Assembly (NCBI RefSeq): GCF_040358985.1
Contig: NZ_CP132932.1
Span: 3,596,001-3,660,000, forward strand
Source of the DNA: Tunturibacter empetritectus
GTDB lineage: Bacteria; Acidobacteriota; Terriglobia; Terriglobales; Acidobacteriaceae
Direction: 5' to 3'
DNA: 64,000 nucleotides
In this document: in pieces, positions 19,142-27,347 of the stretch
How the letters are laid out: each line of letters starts with the position of its first letter
Position numbering within the stretch: position 1 is the stretch's first letter
The notes under the pieces: model-generated
The model's database searches: none
Told to the model about the DNA's origin: nothing
Seen by the model: only the letters and a program-made list of their open reading frames with translations
Program-made: the position numbers and the translations under genes

Positions 19142-19380
19142 ATCTCTTTGGGGAGGAAACTGGTTTCGGTTGGCTCGGAGCGTTAGCTGGGAGTCTGTTG
19201 CGTTGGGGGCGAATGGTACTGCGCTGCGGGGCGGCAAGGGGTAGCTCAGAGCTGGAGTCGAAGGACGGCTCGAATTGGTCAGCGCTGAAGTTGAAGGCCA
19301 TGCCCGCGATGCGGTGGAGGATGCGGGTTGGTGTGGGCTGGCAACAACTTACTCCGTGGGGCGGCAGCACAGCGGTGAGT

Positions 19381-19482
19381 CTAGAGAATATCTTTCTCCT
19401 GTTTGTCAGATCGCATGGCAAGAAGTGCAGGAGCAATAATCATTGCGAGAAAAACCAAAGCTAGAACGAGATCGTGGACCAT
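19381..19482 (-). CDS. 33-residue single-helix membrane miniprotein
   Basis: Short open frame from ATG (19480-19482) to TAG (19381-19383). The product starts MVHDLVLALVFLAMIIAPAL and ends with a charged tail RSDKQEKDIL: one hydrophobic helix of about 18-20 residues and a hydrophilic C-terminus. The start has an excellent ribosome site, AAAGGAG seven bases upstream, and a terminator candidate lies at 19112. It has no recognised family. The combination of strong ribosome site, clean helix and charged tail supports a real gene; function cannot be inferred. A longer frame on the same strand (19140-19436) lacks these features. Confidence 0.62.
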   Translation of the reverse strand: MVHDLVLALVFLAMIIAPALLAMRSDKQEKDIL

Positions 19483-19612
19483 TGGGGAGTCTCCTTTGGG
19501 CGGCTTTGACCGTCTTGAGAGTAATCATGCGGCAGGTGACTAAATGGGGACATCCCACTTCGGGAAGCAAAGATGCGTCTTTTGGGGGATGGTTTTTCTT
19601 TTTAATGCTCAG

Positions 19613-19696
19613 GTCCTGCCGGACGGGCCCACTACGCGTGGGGCGGTCACTTCGTGACTTGTATACCCCCTTCGGGTGGTCCTCCCGTTGGTCGGA
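19613..19696 (+). repeat. Half-unit of the BIME-like repeat (copy 2)
   Basis: About 84 bases matching the right half of the 8165-8342 element read on the opposite strand: the GTCCTGCCGGACGGGC arm, then GCGGTCACTTCGTGAC, TATACCCC-TTCGG and CCCGTTGGTCG in the same order. It stops where the hairpin apex lies in copy 1, so only one arm is present. It sits in the 262-bp gap before the M28 peptidase stop, where nothing else is visible. Confidence 0.75.
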
Positions 19697-19744
19697 GGCT
19701 AGCGCTTATGGTGTTGAGGATGGTGGTCTGTGGTGGGTTGGTGG

Positions 19745-21934
19745 TTATTTGGTGGCTTGTTTGTTTGCGTTTTCGAGGATGGCGGCGGAGTGGTTGAGGG
19801 CGGCGGCCAAGGCGGCTAGCTGCGATTGGGCTCTCGGGGCGTCGGGGGCGTCGATGCCTTCGTTCACGCCGGGGATGACGACGGCGGCGTAGCCGGTGAA
19901 CTCGCCTGGAGCGTAGATGGTGTGTTTGTACCAGGAGCGCTTGGGGAGACCTTCGGGGTTTAGAAGAGCGCCCTCGGCTTCGCGCAGGGATTTGTTGAGT
20001 GCGACGGGGTTTGATGACGGCGCGGCCTGGGTGGCTCGGATGGCGGTGCCGGCGGCGGCGAAGCGGTTGGCGGCGGCCTGGGCAGCGGTGAAGTCGAGGG
20101 TGAGGTTCTTGGCGGTGGCTTGTTTCTGCGCGGCCTCGAGGTAGCCTACGATCTCTTTGCCGTAGAGCTGGTAGTCGTAGGGAAGGACGTCGGCGTCGGC
20201 CATGTGGAGGATCTCGAGGCCGAAGACGCGAGCTTGTTGCTGCTCGTAGACGAAGGTGGGGTCGGCGAATTTGGTGAACCAGTTGTAGTTGTCGAAGACG
20301 GAGTGGTAGACGCCGTAGGGGCCTTCGGAGCCGATGTCGGTGGAGGGGACGCCGAGGTGCTGGATGAAGGGGGTGTAGTCGGAGCCGGAGCCGAGGGTGC
20401 CGATGTGGACGTCGGAGTCAGTGGATTCGGTTGGCTTGTGTGTGCGCCGCGTGGGGGCGGTTGCCTGGTCGGCCTTCCACTGTTCGTAGACGGTTCCGCC
20501 TTTGGGGCTGGCGACTTCTTTGGTGACTTCGCGGACGAACTGTTTGAGCGAGGGTACGGCGGCGGCGTCGAAGTTGGGGCCGGCTACGCCTACGTCGGTG
20601 TTGAAGTAGGCTACGGCGTGGGCGAGGTGGGTTTCGTGCTGCTCGGCCCACTCGGTGGAGCCGATGAGACCTTCTTCTTCTGCGTCCCAACTGCAGAGGA
20701 CGATGCGGCGTTGTGGCTTCCAGCCTTGCTTGAGGAGTTCGCCCAGGCCGTGAACGGTTTCGAGCATGGCGGCAGTGCCGGAGTTGGGATCGACGGCGCC
20801 GTAGACCCAGGCGTCGCGGTGGTTTCCGGCTACGACCCAGTCTTCTTTCTGGGTGGAGTCGGTTCCGTCGATGGTGCCGGTGACGTCCCAGATGGTACGG
20901 AGGGCGATGTCCTGATCGAGGTGCATGTGGACAGTGATTTTAGGAGGCGTACCGTGAGTGCCGCCTGCTCCGAGATTGCTGGAGGCTCCTAGGTGGTAAG
21001 TGAAGGGGAGTGCGCCCTGCCAGTCGCGGGGGGATTCGGCTCCGCCGAGGGCTTTGAGGATGGGGGCGGCGTCGTGGTAGGAGAGGGGGTTAGTGGGGAT
21101 GGTGGGCTGATTGTTCTGAAGCTTGTCGACGGGGATGCGTTTGGAGTCGGGGAGGTCGGGTGTGGAGGCTATGCCGGGAGTGGTGGGGTCGCCGGGGTAG
21201 ATGGGAAGGAACTGGATGGAGCCGCGCTGGACGGCGGTCTCGGGGCGGTATGGGCCGCGGGGGTAGATGTCGCCGCGGAAGTAGCCGTCGTCGGCGGGGT
21301 CGGAGTAGATGAGGACGCCGACGGCTCCGTACTGCTGGGCAATGTAGGTCTTGATGCCGCGGAAGTTTTCGCCGTAGCGGACGAGGACGATCTTGCCTTT
21401 GACGCTGATGCCTAGTTTGGTGAGCTGCTGGAAGTCGGCGAGGGTGCCGTAGTTGGCGTAGACGACCTCGGCGGTGACGTCGCCCGAGGGGGAGGAGCCG
21501 TTGAAGGCGGGCAGGATGCGGGGATCGTCCTGGAAGGGGTCGCCGCCGAATTTGCTGGGGTCGACGTGCTCTGGGGTGGGACCGGACATGAGTTTTTTGC
21601 CGTCGGCATCGAAGGCTTCGATGAGGATCTTGACGGGTTTGGTGAGGAGGACTTTGTAGGGGACGATCTGGGTTTCGAGGCCGGCGGCTTTGAACTTGTC
21701 GGCGACGTAGACGGCGGTGGCGTAGTCCTCGGGTGAACTGGCCCAGTGGGGGGCGGCGGTGAGGGTCTTGAGGTGCTGGCCTGCGAGTGCGGCGTCGGGG
21801 ACAGCCATGAAGATTTTGTCCCACTTTGACTGCTGGGCGAAGTCGCGATATCCGAAGACCTGGGGGGTGGGAGACTGGGCCAGTGTGAGGGCGGCGAGGG
21901 GGAGCAGGCAGGCTACGGTGCGGAGACGAGTCAA
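19745..21934 (-). CDS. Secreted M28B metallopeptidase, glutamate carboxypeptidase II-like
   Basis: 729 residues with a signal peptide (TVACLLPLAALTLA). Order of domains: peptidase part 1, a PA insert (about 160-270, GKIVLVRYGENFRGIKTYIA), the catalytic dizinc domain (about 340-580) and a transferrin-receptor-like dimerisation domain (about 610-729). Zinc and catalytic residues are visible as AGNHRDAWVYGAVDPNSG, SWDAEEEGLIGSTEWAEQ and GSGSDYTPFIQHLGVPS. The family removes C-terminal glutamate or acts as an aminopeptidase; this one probably works in the periplasm on scavenged peptides. The start is TTG with CGAGG eight bases upstream. It is a monocistronic gene. Confidence 0.9.
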   Translation of the reverse strand: MTRLRTVACLLPLAALTLAQSPTPQVFGYRDFAQQSKWDKIFMAVPDAALAGQHLKTLTAAPHWASSPEDYATAVYVADKFKAAGLETQIVPYKVLLTKPVKILIEAFDADGKKLMSGPTPEHVDPSKFGGDPFQDDPRILPAFNGSSPSGDVTAEVVYANYGTLADFQQLTKLGISVKGKIVLVRYGENFRGIKTYIAQQYGAVGVLIYSDPADDGYFRGDIYPRGPYRPETAVQRGSIQFLPIYPGDPTTPGIASTPDLPDSKRIPVDKLQNNQPTIPTNPLSYHDAAPILKALGGAESPRDWQGALPFTYHLGASSNLGAGGTHGTPPKITVHMHLDQDIALRTIWDVTGTIDGTDSTQKEDWVVAGNHRDAWVYGAVDPNSGTAAMLETVHGLGELLKQGWKPQRRIVLCSWDAEEEGLIGSTEWAEQHETHLAHAVAYFNTDVGVAGPNFDAAAVPSLKQFVREVTKEVASPKGGTVYEQWKADQATAPTRRTHKPTESTDSDVHIGTLGSGSDYTPFIQHLGVPSTDIGSEGPYGVYHSVFDNYNWFTKFADPTFVYEQQQARVFGLEILHMADADVLPYDYQLYGKEIVGYLEAAQKQATAKNLTLDFTAAQAAANRFAAAGTAIRATQAAPSSNPVALNKSLREAEGALLNPEGLPKRSWYKHTIYAPGEFTGYAAVVIPGVNEGIDAPDAPRAQSQLAALAAALNHSAAILENANKQATK

Positions 21935-22088
21935 GTCGTGGGCCTCGATGTGGGTTGTCGAGATATCAGGGTATCGCAGAATTGAGTTTGGGCAGGATCT
22001 TTGCCGGGGAGGTTCTGTGGACAGAGGTTTCTGGCGGAGGGTTCCCTCGAAGATTTTGAGTCTCAGTGATTTGTTGCGGACACGATAA

Positions 22089-22115
22089 AGCGGCTCACGA
22101 TGGATGTGAGCCGCT
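22089..22115 (-). terminator. Terminator of mscL
   Basis: Perfect ten-base stem (AGCGGCTCAC/GTGAGCCGCT) with a seven-base loop, 24 bases after the mscL stop. On the minus strand it ends in CCGCTTTATCG, a short U-tract, so termination strength is uncertain. Confidence 0.65.
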
Positions 22116-22138
22116 GCGATGGATTTTTGAGCGAAGAG

Positions 22139-22537
22139 CTATACGGGCTGGGTGCAGAACTTGCAGCGAGTGGCGGGGATGGGGATGTCGCCCAGGCACT
22201 GGGGGCAGGGCTTGGTGGCAGGTGGCTCGGCGATTGTGGGGTGGAATTTTTTCAGGAGGTACTGAATGGGCAGTACAAGGAAGAAGTAAACGACGCCGGC
22301 GATGAGGAGGAAGTTGATGATGGCGGTGATGAAGTCGCCGTAGCGGATCTCGCCGCCGTTGACGTGGGCGATGAGGTAGCCGAAGTTGGGCTTGCCGATG
22401 ACTGCGCCCAGGAGGGGATTGATGATCTTCTCAGTCAGCGAGGTGACGATGGAGGTGAATGCGGCTCCGATGATGACGGCGACGGCAAGATCGACGACGT
22501 TACCACGCAGAATGAAATCGCGGAATCCTTTGAACAT
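22139..22537 (-). CDS. mscL: Large-conductance mechanosensitive channel with zinc-ribbon tail
   Basis: 132 residues. It opens under membrane stretch to release solutes on osmotic downshock. FKGFRDFILRGNVVDLAVAVIIGAAF is the conserved first helix with the gate region, and the second helix spans about 70-95. The usual C-terminal helical bundle is replaced by a short zinc-ribbon-like tail, Cys111-x2-Cys114-x10-Cys125-x2-Cys128, a form seen in some Gram-negative phyla. AGGAGATTGACCTC stands before the ATG. It appears to be its own unit with the terminator at 22089. Confidence 0.95.
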   Translation of the reverse strand: MFKGFRDFILRGNVVDLAVAVIIGAAFTSIVTSLTEKIINPLLGAVIGKPNFGYLIAHVNGGEIRYGDFITAIINFLLIAGVVYFFLVLPIQYLLKKFHPTIAEPPATKPCPQCLGDIPIPATRCKFCTQPV

Positions 22538-22679
22538 GAGGTCAATCTCCTAGTTTGATCGTGCATGGAACCGTTGATCGCTGCTTGTTCCGGTGCGGGG
22601 AGTATACCGCAGGAGATTTTAAAGGCTAGAGGGTAGTTGAGGGGGGAGGAGCTGGGGTTGGCTATTGGGAGGAGGCTTG

Positions 22680-22985
22680 TTATTGGGAAGATGCTATCCA
22701 GCGGGCGTAAGGGTAGAGGAGAAAGAAGAGGATCATGCAGAGGGCCATGAGGTCCATGTAGATGCAGAGGATGACGCCGGCGTGATAGAAGCTCCAGCGG
22801 CGCTGCATGCATCGGACGGTGTCGGCGGTGCCGGCGATGGCGAAGAGGACGGGAAGGATGAGGAGGGGAGTGGCGCGGTTGTGGGGGAAGTCGGAAAGGA
22901 GGAGAGCTACGGCGAGGCTGAGGAGTACCAGAAGGCTGCCGCGGAGAAGAGAGTGGACACGCGGATTGAAGAGGGGATATTTCAC
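22680..22985 (-). CDS. Small membrane protein of unknown function
   Basis: 101 residues with three or four hydrophobic helices (about 15-33, 41-56, 66-92) and a short N-terminal hydrophilic start (MKYPLFNPRVH). No motif or family was recognised. The start is a GTG at 22983-22985 without a good ribosome site, which lowers confidence. It lies between mscL and mtnA on the same strand, separated from both by more than 100 bases. Confidence 0.6.
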   Translation of the reverse strand: MKYPLFNPRVHSLLRGSLLVLLSLAVALLLSDFPHNRATPLLILPVLFAIAGTADTVRCMQRRWSFYHAGVILCIYMDLMALCMILFFLLYPYARWIASSQ

Positions 22986-23220
22986 GTAGGGTGTGTCTGT
23001 TTTAAGGATACGAGCGTGCGGAGTTTGGCGCTAGTTTTGGGAGGAGCGGCAGTGGCCTGCCTGAGCTTCATTTTTGATGCAGGCAAAAGCTGATTGCAAT
23101 AATGGCGGGAGATCGTTGCGGAGTTGGTTGTGGTGATGACTGGGTGTGTCCAAGCGAGGGGAACACACCCAGAGGAGTCTGCTGGTTCATCCGATGGCAA
23201 CTTTAGTCGCAGTGAGATTT

Positions 23221-24288
23221 TTATACTGCGGTGAGCTCGGGTTCAGGCTGTTTGGACATAGCGCGGATGGAGTCGTTGTAGGGAGAGGTGAGGACGCCGC
23301 GCTCGGTGATGATGGCGGTGACGTACTTTGCGGGGGTGACGTCAAAGGCTGGGTTCTCGATGGCTACGCCGTGAGGGGTCATCTGCTTGCCGTTGGAGTG
23401 GGTGACTTCGCGGGCGTCGCGCTGCTCGATGGGGATGAGGTCGCCCGTGGCGGTTTGAAGGTCGAGGGTGGACCAGGGGGCGGCGACGTAGAAGGGGATG
23501 TTGTGCTCTTTGGCGAGGATGGCTACGCCGTAGGTGCCGATCTTGTTGGCGACGTCTCCGTTGGCGGCGATGCGGTCGGCACCGACGATGACGGCCTGGA
23601 TGCGGCCCTGGCGCATGAGCGAGGCGGCCATGTTGTCGCAGAGGACGGTGGTGGGGATGTTGTCCTTCATGAGTTCCCATGCGGTGAGGCGGGCGCCTTG
23701 CAGGAAGGGACGGGTCTCGTCGGCGAAGACATCAATCTTGTGGCCGCGCTCGATTGCAGCGCGGATGACGCCGAGGGCCGAGCCGTAGCCGCAGGTGGCG
23801 AGGGCTCCCGCGTTGCAGTGGGTGAGGACGGTGCCTTCTTTGGGAAGGAGCGATGCGCCGTGTGCGCCCATTTGCTTGCAGGCGGCGATGTCCTCGTCGT
23901 ACATGCGGCGGGCCTTAGCGACTATGGCGGACTTGATCTCGGAGATGGGAGTGTCTTTGGCGGCGAGTGCGATGTAGAGATTGCGGATCTCGTCGATGCC
24001 CCAGAAGAGATTGACGGCAGTGGGGCGGGTCTCGGCGAGGGTTTTGGCGATGAGGGCGACCTCTTCGGTGAGGGCGGGGAGGGTGGTCGCAGTGCTGCGG
24101 TCGATGCCGATGGCCATGCCCATGGCGGCAGAGACGCCGATGGCTGGGGCTCCGCGGACGATCATGTCGCGGATGACGGTGGCGACCTGCTTGTAGTCGG
24201 TGGCGAGGACGTAGGTCTCCTCGAGGGGCAGCTTGGTTTGATCGAGGAAGTTAACGCCGGTGGGGAGCCATTCGAGGGTAGGGATCAT
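23221..24288 (-). CDS. mtnA: Methylthioribose-1-phosphate isomerase
   Basis: 355 residues, normal for MtnA. It converts 5-methylthioribose 1-phosphate to the ribulose form in methionine salvage. Family motifs: [16 protein letters not shown] near residue 43, the catalytic cysteine in [15 protein letters not shown], and the catalytic aspartate in [20 protein letters not shown]. No other mtn genes are adjacent, so the rest of the pathway must be elsewhere. A 69-residue zinc-ribbon gene ends 12 bases upstream and is probably on the same transcript. Confidence 0.95.
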   Translation of the reverse strand: MIPTLEWLPTGVNFLDQTKLPLEETYVLATDYKQVATVIRDMIVRGAPAIGVSAAMGMAIGIDRSTATTLPALTEEVALIAKTLAETRPTAVNLFWGIDEIRNLYIALAAKDTPISEIKSAIVAKARRMYDEDIAACKQMGAHGASLLPKEGTVLTHCNAGALATCGYGSALGVIRAAIERGHKIDVFADETRPFLQGARLTAWELMKDNIPTTVLCDNMAASLMRQGRIQAVIVGADRIAANGDVANKIGTYGVAILAKEHNIPFYVAAPWSTLDLQTATGDLIPIEQRDAREVTHSNGKQMTPHGVAIENPAFDVTPAKYVTAIITERGVLTSPYNDSIRAMSKQPEPELTAV

Positions 24289-24300
24289 GTCCCTTCTAGT

Positions 24301-24510
24301 TTATCGCGAATGACCTGTATGGGGGCGGATGTGGGGGCCATAGGCAGTTCGGCGGGCATAGAAGCGCTGGCAGCAGCCGGTGCAGCGAACTGGGCGCAGA
24401 GCCAGGTAGTGGAAGAACCAGTCCCAGCCTCGGCGGTGGGAGCGATGCAGGGATTCGGTGTTGCAGTGGGGGCAGAATCTTCCGTCGGAGAACTTCGGCT
24501 TTGAGAGCAT
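24301..24510 (-). CDS. Small zinc-ribbon protein
   Basis: 69 residues with two CxxC pairs: FCPHCNTESLHRSHRRG near the start and PVRCTGCCQRFYARR in the middle, enough for one zinc ribbon with a tryptophan- and phenylalanine-rich spacer (WDWFFHYLAL). Similar small basic zinc proteins are common in acidobacteria, but their role is unknown. No clear ribosome site precedes the ATG at 24508-24510. It ends 12 bases before mtnA on the same strand. Confidence 0.68.
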   Translation of the reverse strand: MLSKPKFSDGRFCPHCNTESLHRSHRRGWDWFFHYLALRPVRCTGCCQRFYARRTAYGPHIRPHTGHSR

Positions 24511-24642
24511 GGGGGCTTTATCGGCGGAGAGGTTGCGAGTGTTAGGTTCTTGAGAATTGTTTCTCTACGGTGAGGCTTTTCGTGCGGGTTCTCGTCCACA
24601 ATGGGAATAAAGATGCGGCGAGGTTTGTTGAGGGAGGTCCAC

Positions 24643-24978
24643 GTGAGAAAAGATGCGTTGAGGAATGCTCTTCTGCTGGTGATTGCGTTGGCGCTGGTTG
24701 AGATCGCCGCAAGGCCGTATGTGTCTCCTCCCCCGGTTGCGGCGGACTCGTCTGCGGCTCATGCGCTCTACATTGAGCCGGGGGTGCAGAATCTGCGGTA
24801 TCCGGATGGGACGGGGCAGGTGTACGGGAAGGTGGTTGTGGATCTGCGGACCGGGAAGATCTGGGGTTTTCCTACGGGGACCGTTGATCCTTATCCTTCT
24901 TACCCGCTGGATAGTAAGCCGGCGGTTTCGCGTCCGTTTGCGCTGGGGCGGTATGCGTTTGAGGATTTGGATAAATGA
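24643..24978 (+). CDS. Secreted or membrane-anchored hypothetical protein
   Basis: About 111 residues from the GTG at 24643, chosen because GGGAGG lies five to six bases upstream; an in-frame start at 24601 has none and would put a basic stretch before the signal. A hydrophobic segment (ALLLVIALALVEIAA) serves as signal or anchor. The mature part contains IWGFPTGTVDPYPSYP, which I do not recognise as a known motif. The gene points away from mtnA and is followed by the composite repeat at 25013. Confidence 0.65.
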   Translation: MRKDALRNALLLVIALALVEIAARPYVSPPPVAADSSAAHALYIEPGVQNLRYPDGTGQVYGKVVVDLRTGKIWGFPTGTVDPYPSYPLDSKPAVSRPFALGRYAFEDLDK

Positions 24979-25012
24979 ATCGTGGGGCTGTTGGGTTGGG
25001 CTAGGCAACAGT

Positions 25013-25117
25013 GAAAGGCAACAGCAGATTCCTCCGCTGCGCTGCGGAATGACAACAAGAAAACAGGCAACGGCAAAAGCTAAATACGGGGATCCTTCAC
25101 TACGTTCAGGATGACGG
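25013..25117. repeat. Composite interspersed repeat, locus 3
   Basis: GGCAACAGCAGATTCCTCCG with the matching GCGGAATGACAACAAG (imperfect hairpin), then CAGGCAACGGCAAAAGC and ATACGGGGATCCTTCACTAC with GTTCAGGATGACG. It lies between the convergent ends of the hypothetical gene and rhaT. Confidence 0.8.
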
Positions 25118-25177
25118 CTCCAAGAGGCATTGGGCTCCCTTTGCCTGTCAGGCCGTCGTTTTGTGGGTGTGTTGGGG

Positions 25178-26359
25178 CTAACGGGTGGTGATAGTGGTGG
25201 GGGCTTCGTTGGCTTTGAGGTAGTTGCCGTAGCCTACGACGATGGTGGAGCTGACGAGAAGGAAGAGGCCGGTGGCTACGAGGGTTTTGGTGCGGCGGCT
25301 GGTGCCTCGCCACTCTTTGAGGAAGAGCCCCCAGAGGGTGGCGAAGATGATGATGCTGGCCATGTGGAGGGTCCAGCTGGAGAAGTCATACTTGCCCATC
25401 TTGGTCTGACCCATGGAGTAGAAGAAGAACTGGAAGTACCAGATGACGCCGGCGAGGGAGGCGAAGATGTAGTTCTGGACGAGTGTCTTTGGGGCGAGGT
25501 GGTCGTAGGTGGAGGGATCGAGGGGGTCGAAGTCGACCAGGGTCTGGCCGGAGGCGTGGGTGGCGCGCATGGGGTTTAGGCCGGGTTGGCCGGTGAATTG
25601 TTTGATGGAGCCGTTTTTGAGGATGAGGATGGCGGACCAGACGAAGTTGGTGAGGAAGCCTCCCCAGAGCACGACGATGAGGACGGGCAGGTTTTGCCAG
25701 AGGTCGAGGCGGTTGTGGGCGAGGAGCTCGGTTTTGGCGAGGGCTCCGATGGGGGCTCCGGCTTTGAGGCCGAAGGCGAAGAAGGAGCTCATGACGCCGG
25801 CGAAGATGGCTACGGCTAGTCCTTTGCCGAAGTTGTAGTCGGTCTCTCCGGCTTCGGCCTTTTCTTCCGGGGTGATTTCGCGCTCTTTGGAGAGGCCAGC
25901 GGCTCCGTTGACGGCTACGGCGATCAGACAGAGGAGGACGCCGGCGAGGATGATCTGGCCGGAGGTTTCGTGGAGGATGATGTGGATGGAGCCGTCATAG
26001 ATGGGCGGGATGAGGGTTCCGAAGGCGGTGCAGAGGCCGAGGGCGATGGCGTATCCGAGGGCGATGCCGAGGTAGCGGATGGCGAGGCCGAAGGTGAGGC
26101 CGCCTGCTCCCCAGAGGATGCCCCAGAAGATGGCGTAGTGGATGCTGGAGGCGGGCGCGGCGTGGAGGATGCCGAAGAGATTCGGGACGAGGAGCGAGGC
26201 GAGGACGATGGGGGCGATGATCCACGCGGCGAATCCCTGGATGAGCCAGTAGATCTCCCACGACCAGCGCTTGATGCCGCGGAAGGGGATGAAGTTGGTG
26301 GCGGAGGCGAAACCGCCGATCCAGTGATAGATGACGCCGATGAAAGGATTGGGTCCCAC
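25178..26359 (-). CDS. rhaT: L-rhamnose/H+ symporter RhaT
   Basis: About 393 residues with ten predicted membrane helices, family start GPNPFIGVIYHWIGGFASATNFIPF and conserved AIFWGILWGAGGLTFGLAIRYLG. It imports L-rhamnose with protons. The GTG at 26357-26359 is preferred: the upstream GTG at 26422 would begin only 14 bases from the 20-bp operator-like site and would add a histidine-rich stretch outside the family. The gene is divergent from lutA-lutB-lutC-rhaI, and both directions share the site at 26436-26455. It is the entry point of the rhamnose pathway encoded here. Confidence 0.92.
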   Translation of the reverse strand: MGPNPFIGVIYHWIGGFASATNFIPFRGIKRWSWEIYWLIQGFAAWIIAPIVLASLLVPNLFGILHAAPASSIHYAIFWGILWGAGGLTFGLAIRYLGIALGYAIALGLCTAFGTLIPPIYDGSIHIILHETSGQIILAGVLLCLIAVAVNGAAGLSKEREITPEEKAEAGETDYNFGKGLAVAIFAGVMSSFFAFGLKAGAPIGALAKTELLAHNRLDLWQNLPVLIVVLWGGFLTNFVWSAILILKNGSIKQFTGQPGLNPMRATHASGQTLVDFDPLDPSTYDHLAPKTLVQNYIFASLAGVIWYFQFFFYSMGQTKMGKYDFSSWTLHMASIIIFATLWGLFLKEWRGTSRRTKTLVATGLFLLVSSTIVVGYGNYLKANEAPTTITTR

Positions 26360-26435
26360 GAGGCCTCGTTCTGGTGAATGATGGTGGTGCCTGGGTCGAG
26401 CGGGTACTATCGTACCTGACACAAGTTGCGTTAGG

Positions 26436-26455
26436 GAAATATACTCTCTATTGAA
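26436..26455. promoter_or_regulatory. 20-bp operator candidate between rhaT and lutA (site A)
   Basis: On the minus strand it reads TTCAATAGAGAGTATATTTC, identical over 20 bases to the plus-strand site B upstream of rhaI. It contains an AATA-N7-TATT core and a TATATT that could be a -10 element for rhaT. It lies 76 bases from the preferred rhaT start and 36 bases from the lutA start, in a position to control both. Confidence 0.7.
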
Positions 26456-26491
26456 TCTTATTCCGGATCGCTGCTTCGCCTGGAGGATGGT

Positions 26492-27232
26492 CTGCGAGTT
26501 TCACTGTTCATTACTTGTTACAACGACACGCTGTTTCCTGAGACCGGCAAGGCTGTGGTGCGGGTGCTGGAGCGACTGGGGCATACGGTGGAGTTTCCTC
26601 AAGGGCAGACATGCTGTGGGCAGATGCACTATAACACTGGCTATCAGGCGGAGGCGATGCCGCTGCTTTCGCGGTTTGTGGAACAGTTCAAGGGCGCCGA
26701 GGCGGTGGTGGTGCCGTCGTCGTCATGTGTGGCGATGATGCGGGATCACTATCCGAAGATGGCGTTGGCGATCGGACGGGTGGAGCTGATTGCGGAGGTG
26801 GATGCTCTGCTGCCGAAGGTGTTTGAGTTTTCGGAGTTTCTGACGAAGCGGCTGGGGCTGGAGGACGTGGGGGCCTACTATCCGCATCGGGTGACGTATC
26901 ACGCGAGCTGCCATGGGTTGCGGAATTTGGTGTTGGGTGATGGGCCGATGCGGCTGCTGAAGGCGGTGCGGGGGATTGATCTCGTCGAGTTGCAGGGGCT
27001 GGAGCAGTGCTGCGGATTCGGCGGGACGTTTGCGGTTAAGAATGCGGATGTATCGAGCGCGATGCTGGCGGAGAAGACGACGGCGGTTTTGAATACGAAG
27101 GCTGAGGCTTGTACGGCTTGCGATAACTCGTGCCTGATGCATATTCAGGGGGCGCTGCATCGGCAGAGGACGGGCGTGAAGACGGTGCATCTGGCTGAGA
27201 TTTTGGCTGGGGATGAGGGGGCTTTACGTTGA
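26492..27232 (+). CDS. lutA: L-lactate utilisation protein LutA, probable CTG start
   Basis: 246 residues from a CTG at 26492. The family N-terminus (M)RVSLFITCYNDTLFPETG is encoded in full, but the initiator position holds CTG, and the frame has no ATG, GTG or TTG upstream until a stop. GGAGG lies five bases before this CTG. The nearest standard start, GTG at 26555, would delete the first cysteine motif. Two CCG-type cysteine motifs (GQTCCGQMHYNTG, EQCCGFGGTF) bind iron-sulfur clusters. With LutB and LutC it oxidises L-lactate to pyruvate in the cytoplasm. Confidence 0.9.
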   Translation: MRVSLFITCYNDTLFPETGKAVVRVLERLGHTVEFPQGQTCCGQMHYNTGYQAEAMPLLSRFVEQFKGAEAVVVPSSSCVAMMRDHYPKMALAIGRVELIAEVDALLPKVFEFSEFLTKRLGLEDVGAYYPHRVTYHASCHGLRNLVLGDGPMRLLKAVRGIDLVELQGLEQCCGFGGTFAVKNADVSSAMLAEKTTAVLNTKAEACTACDNSCLMHIQGALHRQRTGVKTVHLAEILAGDEGALR

Positions 27233-27347
27233 TGGGAGAGATGAGCTTGCAACGGAGATGGGCAGCAACGGTCGCGCTCTGCGCGATGCCCACATCTCAA
27301 AATCGAGATATGGGGCACCCAAATTTCTGCTTGATTGGGGGTGAGGC

